A DNA stretch of 10,587 nt from an uncultured Lachnospiraceae bacterium. Lineage in GTDB: Bacteria; Bacillota; Clostridia; Lachnospirales; Lachnospiraceae. The notes below the pieces were generated by a model. That model was not told the origin of the DNA. It made no database searches and saw only the letters and a list, made by a program, of their open reading frames with translations. The position numbers and the translations under genes are program-made. The stretch lies in contig CAMWWJ010000094.1 of the NCBI GenBank assembly GCA_947177925.1, positions 1 to 10,587 on the forward strand, read 5' to 3'. Positions 3,853-10,587 of the stretch are shown one piece after another (within the stretch, counting starts at the first letter, position 1; every line of letters begins with the position of its first letter).

Positions 3853-6309
3853 ATGAGTACAGAAAACAGAAATCATCAAAGAAATCGGAATTATCAAAGA
3901 AGCAGCCGGAACGTGGAGAATAGAAACTATCGAAACAACAGCCGGAGCCAGGAACTTAGAAGCCTTCAAAGAAGCAGTCTTCAGGGAGAAAGAAGAAGTG
4001 CGGAGGGTAGAACCAGCCAGAGAAACAGAAGAAGTGCAGAGGGCAGAACCAGCCAGAGAAACGGAAGAAATGCAGAGAGCAGAATCAGTCAGAGAAACAG
4101 GAGGAGTCTGGAAAACAGAGAACTTCTGAAAAGGACGAAGTCACAGGGTGCCAGAGTGCCGGAAGCGGCACCAAAGGGAACGGGCGCAAGATTTACCATA
4201 AGAATGCAGAAAAAGCTAGCAGTGCTGTTTATTGTAGTACTGTTAGCTTTCCTAGGTTTAAGCATGAGGCTTTACGCAATCAATAAGGAAGACAGTGAAA
4301 ATTATAAAAAACAGGTGTTGTCCCAACAGGAATACAGCAGTAAGGTACTTCCCTATAAAAGAGGAGATATTCTGGATGCCAAAGGAACCAGGCTTGCATA
4401 TAGTGAGAAGGTATACAATCTGGTAGTGGATGCCAGTGTCATCAATTCCAAGCAGATATACGTGGAGCCAACCGTATCTGCTCTCAATACTTGTTTTGGA
4501 ATAGATGCAAATGAAATCAGGAATCATCTGGCCCAAAAGCCGAAAGATAAGTATTATGTAGTAAAAAAACAGCTTACCTATGAAGAAATCAGTCCTTTTT
4601 TAGAGCTGCAGAAGGACGAGGAAAAGGGAAAAAATATTAAAGGTATCTGGTTTGAAGAAGAATATAAAAGAAATTATCCTTTTGGAAGCCTTGCCTGCCA
4701 TACCTTAGGCTTTACAAGCAAGGATAATATCGGAACCAACGGACTGGAGGCATATTACAGCGACATATTAAATGGCACCAACGGAAGAGAATATGGGTAT
4801 TTAAATGACGATTCCGAGTTAGAGCGTACCACCAAGGCGGCAGTGGACGGAAAAAATGTGGTTACATCCTTAGATGCCAATATTCAGAGAATCGTGGAAA
4901 AATATATAAAACAGTTTAACGAACAGCATCAGGGGGAATACAGGCAGGGAGAGCTTGGAAGCAAGCATACAGGTGTAATCGTCATGAATCCAAAAACAGG
5001 AAATGTTCTGGCGATGGCAGCTTATCCGGACTATGATTTAAATAATCCGAGAGATATTTCCGCTTATTATTCTCAGGAAGAAATTGCAAAAATGGAAGAA
5101 GAAGACACATATCTTGATACGTTACAGGGGCTGTGGAGGAACTTCTGTATCCAGGATGCCTTTGAACCCGGTTCTACCGCAAAAGCAATGACGATTGCGG
5201 CAGGACTGGATGCTGGAAAGATAAAAGGAAATGAATATTATGATTGTAACGGACAACTGGAAGTGAGCGGGCACCATATTCATTGCCATAGGACCAATGG
5301 ACATGGCAACCTGAGCGTGTCGGGCGCCCTGGAGCAGTCCTGCAACGTGGCGCTGATGCATATGGGCGATGCCATTGGAACAGAAACATTTATGAAATAT
5401 CTTACCAATTTTAATGTGGGGCTGAAAACAAATATAGATCTGGCAGGTGAAGCAAGAACAGCAAATCTGATTTATGATGTTGATTCCATGGTAAGGTCGG
5501 ACCTGGCTATTTCCACCTTCGGACAGGGCTATAAAGTGACGATGATACAGTTGGCAAGCGCTTTCTGTTCCATTATTAACGGAGGCTACTATTACGAGCC
5601 CCATATTGCCACGGAAATCCAGAATCCGGACGGCTCTACTGCAGAAACGATTACGCCCAGGGTGTTAAAGCAGGTGGTGTCTACAGAAACGTCGGAAAAA
5701 ATGAGAACTTATCTGAATGCAGTCTGCATAACAGGAACGGGAACTACGGCAGTTCCGGCAGGTTATTTGATTGGTGGAAAAACAGGAACGGCAGAAACCT
5801 ATCCCCGTAAACAGGGACAGTATGTAGTATCCTTTATCGGCTATGCTCCGGCAGATGATCCGCAGGTGGTAGTATATGTAGTAGTGGACAGGCCTAATGT
5901 GGAGGACCAGCCCCATTCTACCTTTGCGCAGGAAATTGCAAAAGGAATTTTTACGGAAATTCTTCCATATATGAATATATTCCGTACGGAAAAGCTGACG
6001 GAGGAGCAGGAGGAAGAGTTAAGAAAGCTTCAGATATTAGAAAGCGTCAGTGAAAATTCTGTAGAAAAAGGCGAAGGTGAAGAAGACGGGGAGGATGAAA
6101 CAGAACAGGAGAAAGAGGAGGAAAAGCCAAATTATACTTATGACGACAGGACCGGAAATATTATCGATCCTTCTACCGGATATCAGGTGGATCCAAATAC
6201 AATGGAGTATGTAGACCCGCTGTTTTCCACAATTGGCGATATATCGGGCACTCCAAGCGAGAATGAACAGGAGGAAGATACTGGCGAAGGAGGAAATCCA
6301 GGTCAGTAG
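3853..6309 (+). CDS. ftsI: Class B penicillin-binding protein, FtsI/PBP2B type
   Basis: D,D-transpeptidase that crosslinks septal peptidoglycan and works with the SEDS protein FtsW. The 818-residue product has a very basic Arg/Asn/Ser/Gln-rich cytoplasmic tail (1-118) with 12-residue repeats, one membrane anchor (about 120-140), and the pedestal/dimerisation domain starting at RGDILDAKGTRLA (170-182). The transpeptidase domain (about 373-700) carries STAK (Ser441, Lys444), SCN (496-498) and KTGT (643-646), so all three catalytic boxes are intact. The C-terminus has no PASTA domain; instead an acidic tail (about 715-818) contains three 8-residue repeats. ATG 3853 has AGGGAAG just upstream and lies 17 bases after ftsL. 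The gene holds the place of pbpB in B. subtilis, so the septal role is inferred from order. It is longer than the usual class B PBP because of both tails. Confidence 0.9.
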   Translation: MSTENRNHQRNRNYQRSSRNVENRNYRNNSRSQELRSLQRSSLQGERRSAEGRTSQRNRRSAEGRTSQRNGRNAESRISQRNRRSLENRELLKRTKSQGARVPEAAPKGTGARFTIRMQKKLAVLFIVVLLAFLGLSMRLYAINKEDSENYKKQVLSQQEYSSKVLPYKRGDILDAKGTRLAYSEKVYNLVVDASVINSKQIYVEPTVSALNTCFGIDANEIRNHLAQKPKDKYYVVKKQLTYEEISPFLELQKDEEKGKNIKGIWFEEEYKRNYPFGSLACHTLGFTSKDNIGTNGLEAYYSDILNGTNGREYGYLNDDSELERTTKAAVDGKNVVTSLDANIQRIVEKYIKQFNEQHQGEYRQGELGSKHTGVIVMNPKTGNVLAMAAYPDYDLNNPRDISAYYSQEEIAKMEEEDTYLDTLQGLWRNFCIQDAFEPGSTAKAMTIAAGLDAGKIKGNEYYDCNGQLEVSGHHIHCHRTNGHGNLSVSGALEQSCNVALMHMGDAIGTETFMKYLTNFNVGLKTNIDLAGEARTANLIYDVDSMVRSDLAISTFGQGYKVTMIQLASAFCSIINGGYYYEPHIATEIQNPDGSTAETITPRVLKQVVSTETSEKMRTYLNAVCITGTGTTAVPAGYLIGGKTGTAETYPRKQGQYVVSFIGYAPADDPQVVVYVVVDRPNVEDQPHSTFAQEIAKGIFTEILPYMNIFRTEKLTEEQEEELRKLQILESVSENSVEKGEGEEDGEDETEQEKEEEKPNYTYDDRTGNIIDPSTGYQVDPNTMEYVDPLFSTIGDISGTPSENEQEEDTGEGGNPGQ
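3991..4098 (+). repeat. Three in-frame 36-bp tandem repeats in the first PBP
   Basis: Units 3991-4026, 4027-4062 and 4063-4098 encode RRSAEGRTSQRN, RRSAEGRTSQRN and GRNAESRISQRN, with a decayed fourth unit starting RRSLENR at 4099. Units one and two differ at 2 of 36 bases, and units two and three at 5. They lie in the basic cytoplasmic tail, and copy number could change without shifting the frame. Confidence 0.9.
6151..6222 (+). repeat. Three octapeptide repeats in the PBP C-terminal tail
   Basis: Residues 767-790 of the first PBP read TGNIIDPS, TGYQVDPN and TMEYVDPL, an exact 8-residue period of the form T-x-x-x-[IV]-D-P-x. The repeats sit on the extracytoplasmic side, within the acidic tail that occupies the place of the PASTA domains found in many Firmicutes PBPs of this type. 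The nucleotide units have diverged more than the peptides. Function unknown. Confidence 0.8.
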
Positions 6310-6384
6310 AAGAGAAACGGAATACTGGAATAAGAAGGGAATCCCCACAATAGATTATAAGTAAGAATATTTTACGGGGACTAT

Positions 6385-8097
6385 ATGCGGGGATATAAAA
6401 CTTATAATCGTAAAAAGATCGTAGTGCTGTTCCTATGTTGTACGCTGGCTCTGTTGGGGCTGGGAGGAAGGCTTGTTTATCTGATGATTTACCGGGGAGA
6501 ATATTATACAGCACTGGCAGAGGACCTGCATGAAAGGGAAAGAGCCATTAAAGCAGCAAGAGGAAAGATTATAGACTCTACCGGACAGGTACTGGCAACT
6601 AATAAAACAGTATGTACCATATCGGTTATCCACAGTCAGATAGAAGAGCCGGATCAGGTTGCGGCAATGCTTGTAAAAGAGCTGGGCATATCGGAAGAAA
6701 CTGCAAAGAAGAAAGTGGAGAAGGTATCAGCTATTGAAAAAATAAAAAGCAATGTAAGCAAAGAAGTAGGAGATATTATAAGAGAGTACAACCTGGCAGG
6801 CGTCAAGGTAGATGAGGATTATAAACGATACTATCCTTTTGATGCCCTTGCCAGCAAGGTGCTTGGCTTTACAGGAAGCGATAATCAGGGAATCATAGGA
6901 CTGGAAGTAAAATATGAAGATTATTTAAAGGGAGAGGACGGCATCATCTATACCATAACCGATGCAAGAGGTGTGGAAATCGATAAGGAGGGGGAAAACA
7001 GAAAAGAACCCATTCCGGGAAATGATTTGTATATCAGCATGGACTTTAATATCCAGTCCTATGCCACGCAGCTTTGTGAACAGGTTATGGAGGCAAAGGA
7101 AGCGGATGCGGTATCCATGCTTGTGATGAATCCAAAAAATGGTGAGATCCTGGCCATGGTAAATTTGCCAGAGTTCCATTTAAATGATCCTTTTACCTTA
7201 TTGACAGAGGGAGAAGCTACACAAGATGCGCTAAATCAAATGTGGAGAAACGGCGTCATAAATGATACGTATGAGCCAGGCTCCACTTTCAAAATCATAA
7301 CTGCCACGGCAGCATTGGAAGCAGGGGCAGTAACGGTAAACGATACCTTTTCCTGTCCCGGATTTATCATAGTGGAGGACAGGAAAATCCGATGCCACAA
7401 AACCAGCGGCCACGGCGGGGAAAATTTCATACAGGCAACTATGAATTCCTGTAATCCAGTATTTGTAGATGTGGGTCTTAGATTGGGAGTTGATAAATAT
7501 TATTCTTATTTTCAGCAGTTCGGACTGAAAGATAAAACGGGCGTGGATCTTCCGGGGGAAGCGGGTACGATTATGCACAAAAAGGAAAATATGGGCCTGG
7601 TGGAGCTGGCAACGGTTTCCTTTGGCCAGTCCTTTCAAATCACGCCCATTCAGCTTGCCACTACCGTAAGCTCTATTATTAATGGAGGAAACCGTATCAC
7701 TCCCCACTTTGGAGTAGAAGCAAGGGATGCTGACGGCGATATAGTGGAAACTTTTACTTATCCTGTAAAAAAGGGTATAGTTTCCAAAGAAACATCAGAA
7801 ACTATGAGGATGATCCTGGAACAGGTTGTGGAAAACGGAGGCGGCCAGAAAGCAAAAATAGAGGGCTTTTCCATAGGAGGAAAAACAGCTACCAGCCAGA
7901 CGCTTCCAAGAGGAAGCGGAAAATATATTTCCTCCTTTCTGGGATTTTATCCGGCAAATGATCCCCAGGTGCTTGCCCTTGTAGTCATCAATAATCCGAA
8001 GGGCATTTATTATGGCGGACAGATTGCGGCTCCGGTTGTAAAAAAGCTTTTTGAAAATATTCTTCCTTATTTGGATAAAATAGATTATACTAAATAG
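6385..8097 (+). CDS. Class B penicillin-binding protein, SpoVD-like position
   Basis: Second membrane-anchored transpeptidase of the cluster. The 570-residue product has a short cytoplasmic tail, a membrane anchor (about 11-35), the pedestal start RGKIIDSTGQVLA (59-71) and the transpeptidase domain (about 240-560). Box one is STFK (Ser300, Lys303) after YEPG, and box two is SCN (355-357). Box three reads KTAT (500-503), so the usual KTG glycine is alanine. There is no PASTA domain, unlike B. subtilis SpoVD. ATG 6385 has GGGGA at 6376-6380; the gap to the previous gene is 75 bases with no terminator. By gene order (pbpB then spoVD) it may serve the spore cortex, but it could equally be a second vegetative PBP; sequence alone does not separate the two. 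Confidence 0.88.
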   Translation: MRGYKTYNRKKIVVLFLCCTLALLGLGGRLVYLMIYRGEYYTALAEDLHERERAIKAARGKIIDSTGQVLATNKTVCTISVIHSQIEEPDQVAAMLVKELGISEETAKKKVEKVSAIEKIKSNVSKEVGDIIREYNLAGVKVDEDYKRYYPFDALASKVLGFTGSDNQGIIGLEVKYEDYLKGEDGIIYTITDARGVEIDKEGENRKEPIPGNDLYISMDFNIQSYATQLCEQVMEAKEADAVSMLVMNPKNGEILAMVNLPEFHLNDPFTLLTEGEATQDALNQMWRNGVINDTYEPGSTFKIITATAALEAGAVTVNDTFSCPGFIIVEDRKIRCHKTSGHGGENFIQATMNSCNPVFVDVGLRLGVDKYYSYFQQFGLKDKTGVDLPGEAGTIMHKKENMGLVELATVSFGQSFQITPIQLATTVSSIINGGNRITPHFGVEARDADGDIVETFTYPVKKGIVSKETSETMRMILEQVVENGGGQKAKIEGFSIGGKTATSQTLPRGSGKYISSFLGFYPANDPQVLALVVINNPKGIYYGGQIAAPVVKKLFENILPYLDKIDYTK

Positions 8098-8151
8098 TAT
8101 GTGTGGCAGCAGGCCGCAAACGTGGATGAAATTTGAAAGGAAAGTAAGAAC

Positions 8152-9108
8152 ATGATAAACAGAATTATAATACCGGTTTTGATAGCATTTGTAATCAGTG
8201 CGGCGCTTGGCCCCATTATGATCCCTTTTTTGAGAAAGGTAAAAGCGGGTCAGACAGTCAGGGAAGAAGGACCGGAAAGCCATCTGAAGAAAACAGGAAC
8301 GCCCACCATGGGAGGAATTATAATTCTGGCAGCCATTACAGTTACTTCCCTTATTTATGTAAAGGATTATCCTAAGATTCTCCCCATTTTGTTTTCTACA
8401 TTGGGATTTGGACTGATTGGATTCATAGATGATTATATTAAAGTAGTATTAAAGCGCTCCATGGGACTTAGAGCATGGCAGAAGATGCTGCTCCAGTTTG
8501 TGGTAACTGCAGTATTTGCTTATTATGTAGTGAATATATCGGGCATCAGCCTTTCCATGAAGGTTCCTTTCTTCAAGGGAATCTATATGGATTTAGGACT
8601 CCTCAATATACCGTTTCTGTTTTTTGTGATGATTGCAACAGTAAACGGCACCAATTTTACGGATGGTCTTGACGGACTTGCAACCAGCGTCACTATTTTA
8701 GTAGCAACCTTTTTTACGGTTGTTGCGGTTGGGACGGGAAGCGGTATTGAGCCTATTACCTGTGCTACGGTAGGAGCGCTTTTGGGCTTCTTATTGTTCA
8801 ATGTGCATCCTGCCAGCGTGTTTATGGGAGATACCGGATCCCTTGCCCTTGGAGGCTTTGTGGCGGCGGTGGCTTACATGATGCAGATGCCCCTGTTCAT
8901 TGTAATTGTAGGCTTTATTTATCTGATAGAGGTTGTGTCCGTTATTCTGCAGGTTAGTTACTTTAAACTTACCGGAGGAAAACGTATTTTTAAGATGGCT
9001 CCCATCCACCATCATTTCGAGCTTTGCGGATGGAAAGAAACAAAGGTGGTTGCAGTATTTTCCATTATCACTGCAATATTATGCCTTGTGGCGCTGATGG
9101 GTGTTTAA
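8152..9108 (+). CDS. mraY: Phospho-N-acetylmuramoyl-pentapeptide-transferase MraY
   Basis: Polytopic membrane enzyme that joins phospho-MurNAc-pentapeptide to undecaprenyl phosphate to make lipid I. The 318-residue product shows the family motifs: EEGPESHLKKTGTPTMGG (38-55), FIDDYIKV (91-98, with the Asp93-Asp94 pair), NGTNFTDGLDGLA (165-177), FNVHPASVFMGDTGS (216-230, with the catalytic-region Asp227) and PIHHHFE (284-290). About ten hydrophobic segments are visible. ATG 8152 has AAAGGAAAG at 8136-8144. In many dcw clusters murF or murE precedes and murD follows this gene; here it stands directly between a PBP and the SEDS gene. Confidence 0.97.
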   Translation: MINRIIIPVLIAFVISAALGPIMIPFLRKVKAGQTVREEGPESHLKKTGTPTMGGIIILAAITVTSLIYVKDYPKILPILFSTLGFGLIGFIDDYIKVVLKRSMGLRAWQKMLLQFVVTAVFAYYVVNISGISLSMKVPFFKGIYMDLGLLNIPFLFFVMIATVNGTNFTDGLDGLATSVTILVATFFTVVAVGTGSGIEPITCATVGALLGFLLFNVHPASVFMGDTGSLALGGFVAAVAYMMQMPLFIVIVGFIYLIEVVSVILQVSYFKLTGGKRIFKMAPIHHHFELCGWKETKVVAVFSIITAILCLVALMGV

Positions 9109-9133
9109 GAATGATGAGAAAAGAGGAAGGCTT

Positions 9134-10324
9134 GTGGCAGTAAGAAGGAAGAACAGAAAACAACAAGAATATTTTTTCGATTATACGCTGTTATTTATCG
9201 TACTGTTTTTGCTGGGGTTCGGCCTGGTAATGCTTTATTCCACCAGTTCCTATGAAGCGGCCCTGGATTACGGGAATTCAGCATATTATCTGAAAAAGCA
9301 GTTGATTTCTACTGCTCTTGGAATAGTCTGTATGCTGATTGTATCCAGAATAAACTATCATTTCTGGGAAAGATTTGCGGTTATTGGTTACATAGCGGCA
9401 GTGGTGCTGATACTGATGGTACTTTCGCCTTTAGGACATGAAGTAAAAGGAGCAAGAAGATGGCTGAGACTTGGGCCTCTGTCCTTACAGCCGGCGGAAA
9501 TTGCAAAGCTTGCCATGATTTTGTTTCTGGCAGTTTTAGTCTGTAAGATGGGCAAGGGAATCCGCACATGGAAAGGATTTATCCTGGCAGTAGGAGCAGC
9601 GGCTCCAATCTGTCTTTTGATCTGGAAAGTGACCAACAACTTAAGCTCTGCCATTATTGTTGCAGGAATCGCAGTGCTGATGGTATTTGTGGCAGCGCCG
9701 GACTATAAGAGGTTCGTCCTTATGGCAGTGGGTGTTTGTGCTGCGGCGGCGCTGATTGTATTTATAATTGTAAAAAATGCAGAGGGGCAGGCGGAGGCTG
9801 CGGCAGACGGAGGGATACAGTCGGACGCAGGCTTTCGCGGGGACAGAATCATTGCATGGCTGGACCCTGAAAAATATGCTTCCGATGAGGGCTTCCAGAC
9901 ATTACAGGCATTGTATGCCATTGGCTCGGGAAATCTTTTCGGTAAGGGACTGGGACGTTCCATGCAAAAGCTGGGATTTCTGCCGGAGGCCCAAAATGAT
10001 ATGATTTTTTCCATTATTTGTGAGGAGCTGGGACTTTTTGGAGCCTTGTCCATTATTCTGCTTTTTATTCTTCTTATATGGAGGTTCATGGTAATTGCCA
10101 ACAATGCATCTGATTTATTTGGAGCCCTTTTAGTTGTGGGAGTGCTGGGACATATTGCTATTCAGGTTATTTTGAATATTGCGGTAGTGACCAATACGAT
10201 ACCCAATACGGGTATTTCCCTGCCTTTTATCAGCTATGGGGGTACCTCGGTATTGTTTTTGCTTGCAGAAATCGGGCTTGTGCTCAGTGTATCAAAGGGC
10301 ATCCGCCTAAATGATGTAGGATAA
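9134..10324 (+). CDS. ftsW: SEDS peptidoglycan glycosyltransferase, FtsW/SpoVE type
   Basis: Lipid II polymerase of the SEDS family, expected to pair with a class B PBP at the septum. The 396-residue product is polytopic and carries GARRWLRLGPLSLQPAEIAK (106-125), LPEAQNDMIF (283-292, with the Asp289 that matches the key acidic residue of SEDS enzymes) and NTIPNTGISLPFISYGGTS (354-372). The frame is also open from GTG 9101, which would overlap mraY by 8 bases but has no ribosome binding site. GTG 9134 has AGAGGAAGG at 9122-9130 and leads into a basic N-terminus, so it is preferred. ftsW (division) and spoVE (sporulation) types cannot be told apart here. Confidence 0.93.
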   Translation: MAVRRKNRKQQEYFFDYTLLFIVLFLLGFGLVMLYSTSSYEAALDYGNSAYYLKKQLISTALGIVCMLIVSRINYHFWERFAVIGYIAAVVLILMVLSPLGHEVKGARRWLRLGPLSLQPAEIAKLAMILFLAVLVCKMGKGIRTWKGFILAVGAAAPICLLIWKVTNNLSSAIIVAGIAVLMVFVAAPDYKRFVLMAVGVCAAAALIVFIIVKNAEGQAEAAADGGIQSDAGFRGDRIIAWLDPEKYASDEGFQTLQALYAIGSGNLFGKGLGRSMQKLGFLPEAQNDMIFSIICEELGLFGALSIILLFILLIWRFMVIANNASDLFGALLVVGVLGHIAIQVILNIAVVTNTIPNTGISLPFISYGGTSVLFLLAEIGLVLSVSKGIRLNDVG

Positions 10325-10411
10325 AAGAAAAAAGACACATTTTAGAAAAATCCGCATAGGATAGAAATAGATTTGGATTTCCTTGACTAAAAAATGCTTA
10401 GAAGGTGGAAT

Positions 10412-10587
10412 ATGAAGTCTATTGATATCACAGGTGGAAATACCTTATGTGGAGAAGTGAGCATACAAGGCTCAAAAAATGCAGCGCTGCCTTTATTAGC
10501 GGCATCCGTACTGATAAAGGGTGTGTCAGTGATACATAACTGTCCAAGGATAACAGATATTTTTTCCATGATCAGGATCTTGGAAAG
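10412..10587 (+). CDS. murA: UDP-N-acetylglucosamine 1-carboxyvinyltransferase MurA (5' part)
   Basis: First committed enzyme of peptidoglycan precursor synthesis: it transfers enolpyruvate from PEP to UDP-GlcNAc in the cytoplasm. Only the first 58 codons are inside the window; the gene runs off the right edge. The visible part has VSIQGSKNAALPLLAAS (16-32), in which Lys22 and Asn23 are the conserved substrate-binding pair of MurA, followed by NCPRITDIFSMIRILE. AroA shares the fold but not this opening motif. ATG 10412 is preceded by AAGGTGG at 10402-10408. The 87-base gap after ftsW has no terminator, so it is probably still in the operon. The position of the active-site Cys (or Asp) is outside the window. 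Confidence 0.92.
   Translation, partial: MKSIDITGGNTLCGEVSIQGSKNAALPLLAASVLIKGVSVIHNCPRITDIFSMIRILE

Noticed and set aside
5122..5604. Long minus-strand open frame opposite the first PBP
   Set aside because: It is antisense to the conserved transpeptidase domain and has no family resemblance; a shadow of the real gene.
9111..9143. Ten-codon ATG frame between mraY and ftsW
   Set aside because: Too short, overlaps the preferred ftsW start in another frame and carries no recognisable peptide.
10346..10378. AAATCC...GGATTT inverted repeat in the ftsW-murA gap
   Set aside because: Only 6-8 pairs with a loop of about 20 bases and no T-run; within chance for this composition.
10383..10411. TTGACT plus TGGAAT as a murA promoter
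   Set aside because: Spacing is 17, but the -10 is poor and transcription would begin inside the murA coding region; no terminator separates ftsW from murA.

Overview
The window looks like part of the chromosome of a low-to-moderate GC, Gram-positive Clostridia, most likely a Lachnospiraceae-type organism. The reasons are the MraZ/FtsL/PBP sequence types, two class B PBPs in tandem as in pbpB-spoVD of endospore-forming Firmicutes, AGG(A/T)G-type ribosome binding sites, and AT-rich spacers. The taxonomic placement is inferred from gene order and protein style, not from a database match.

Layout. Bases 1-125 hold the last codons of a YchF-type ATPase. Bases 171-1049 hold lgt (prolipoprotein diacylglyceryl transferase). 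Bases 1050-1919 are an unusually long non-coding stretch. It contains a 138-bp long-hairpin element (1079-1216), a degenerate 15-bp tandem repeat (1295-1370) and a 226-bp palindromic element (1435-1660). Two adjacent hairpins with near-identical hexaloops (1513-1570) lie inside the palindromic element. The stretch ends with an intrinsic terminator (1746-1777), then the mraZ promoter and a four-repeat MraZ operator (1838-1877). From 1920 to the right edge lies a division and cell wall (dcw) operon, all on the + strand: mraZ, rsmH, ftsL, a large class B PBP (FtsI/PBP2B position), a second class B PBP (SpoVD position), mraY, ftsW/spoVE-type SEDS gene, and the 5' end of murA.

How the genes work together. 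MurA starts UDP-MurNAc synthesis and MraY makes lipid I on the membrane. The SEDS protein FtsW polymerises glycan strands, and the class B PBPs crosslink them at the septum. FtsL is a bitopic divisome scaffold protein. RsmH methylates 16S rRNA, and MraZ probably represses the operon through the repeats in its own leader. The usual cluster members murE, murF, murD and murG are absent from between these genes.

The coding part is an ordinary dcw cluster with a few lineage-specific twists: repeat-bearing low-complexity tails on the first PBP, no PASTA domains, and a KTA instead of KTG box in the second PBP. I see no evidence for a wholly new multi-gene system. The most unusual part is the 870-bp gap upstream of mraZ, especially the twin hairpins whose loops match the CsrA/RsmE-type CANGGANG motif.
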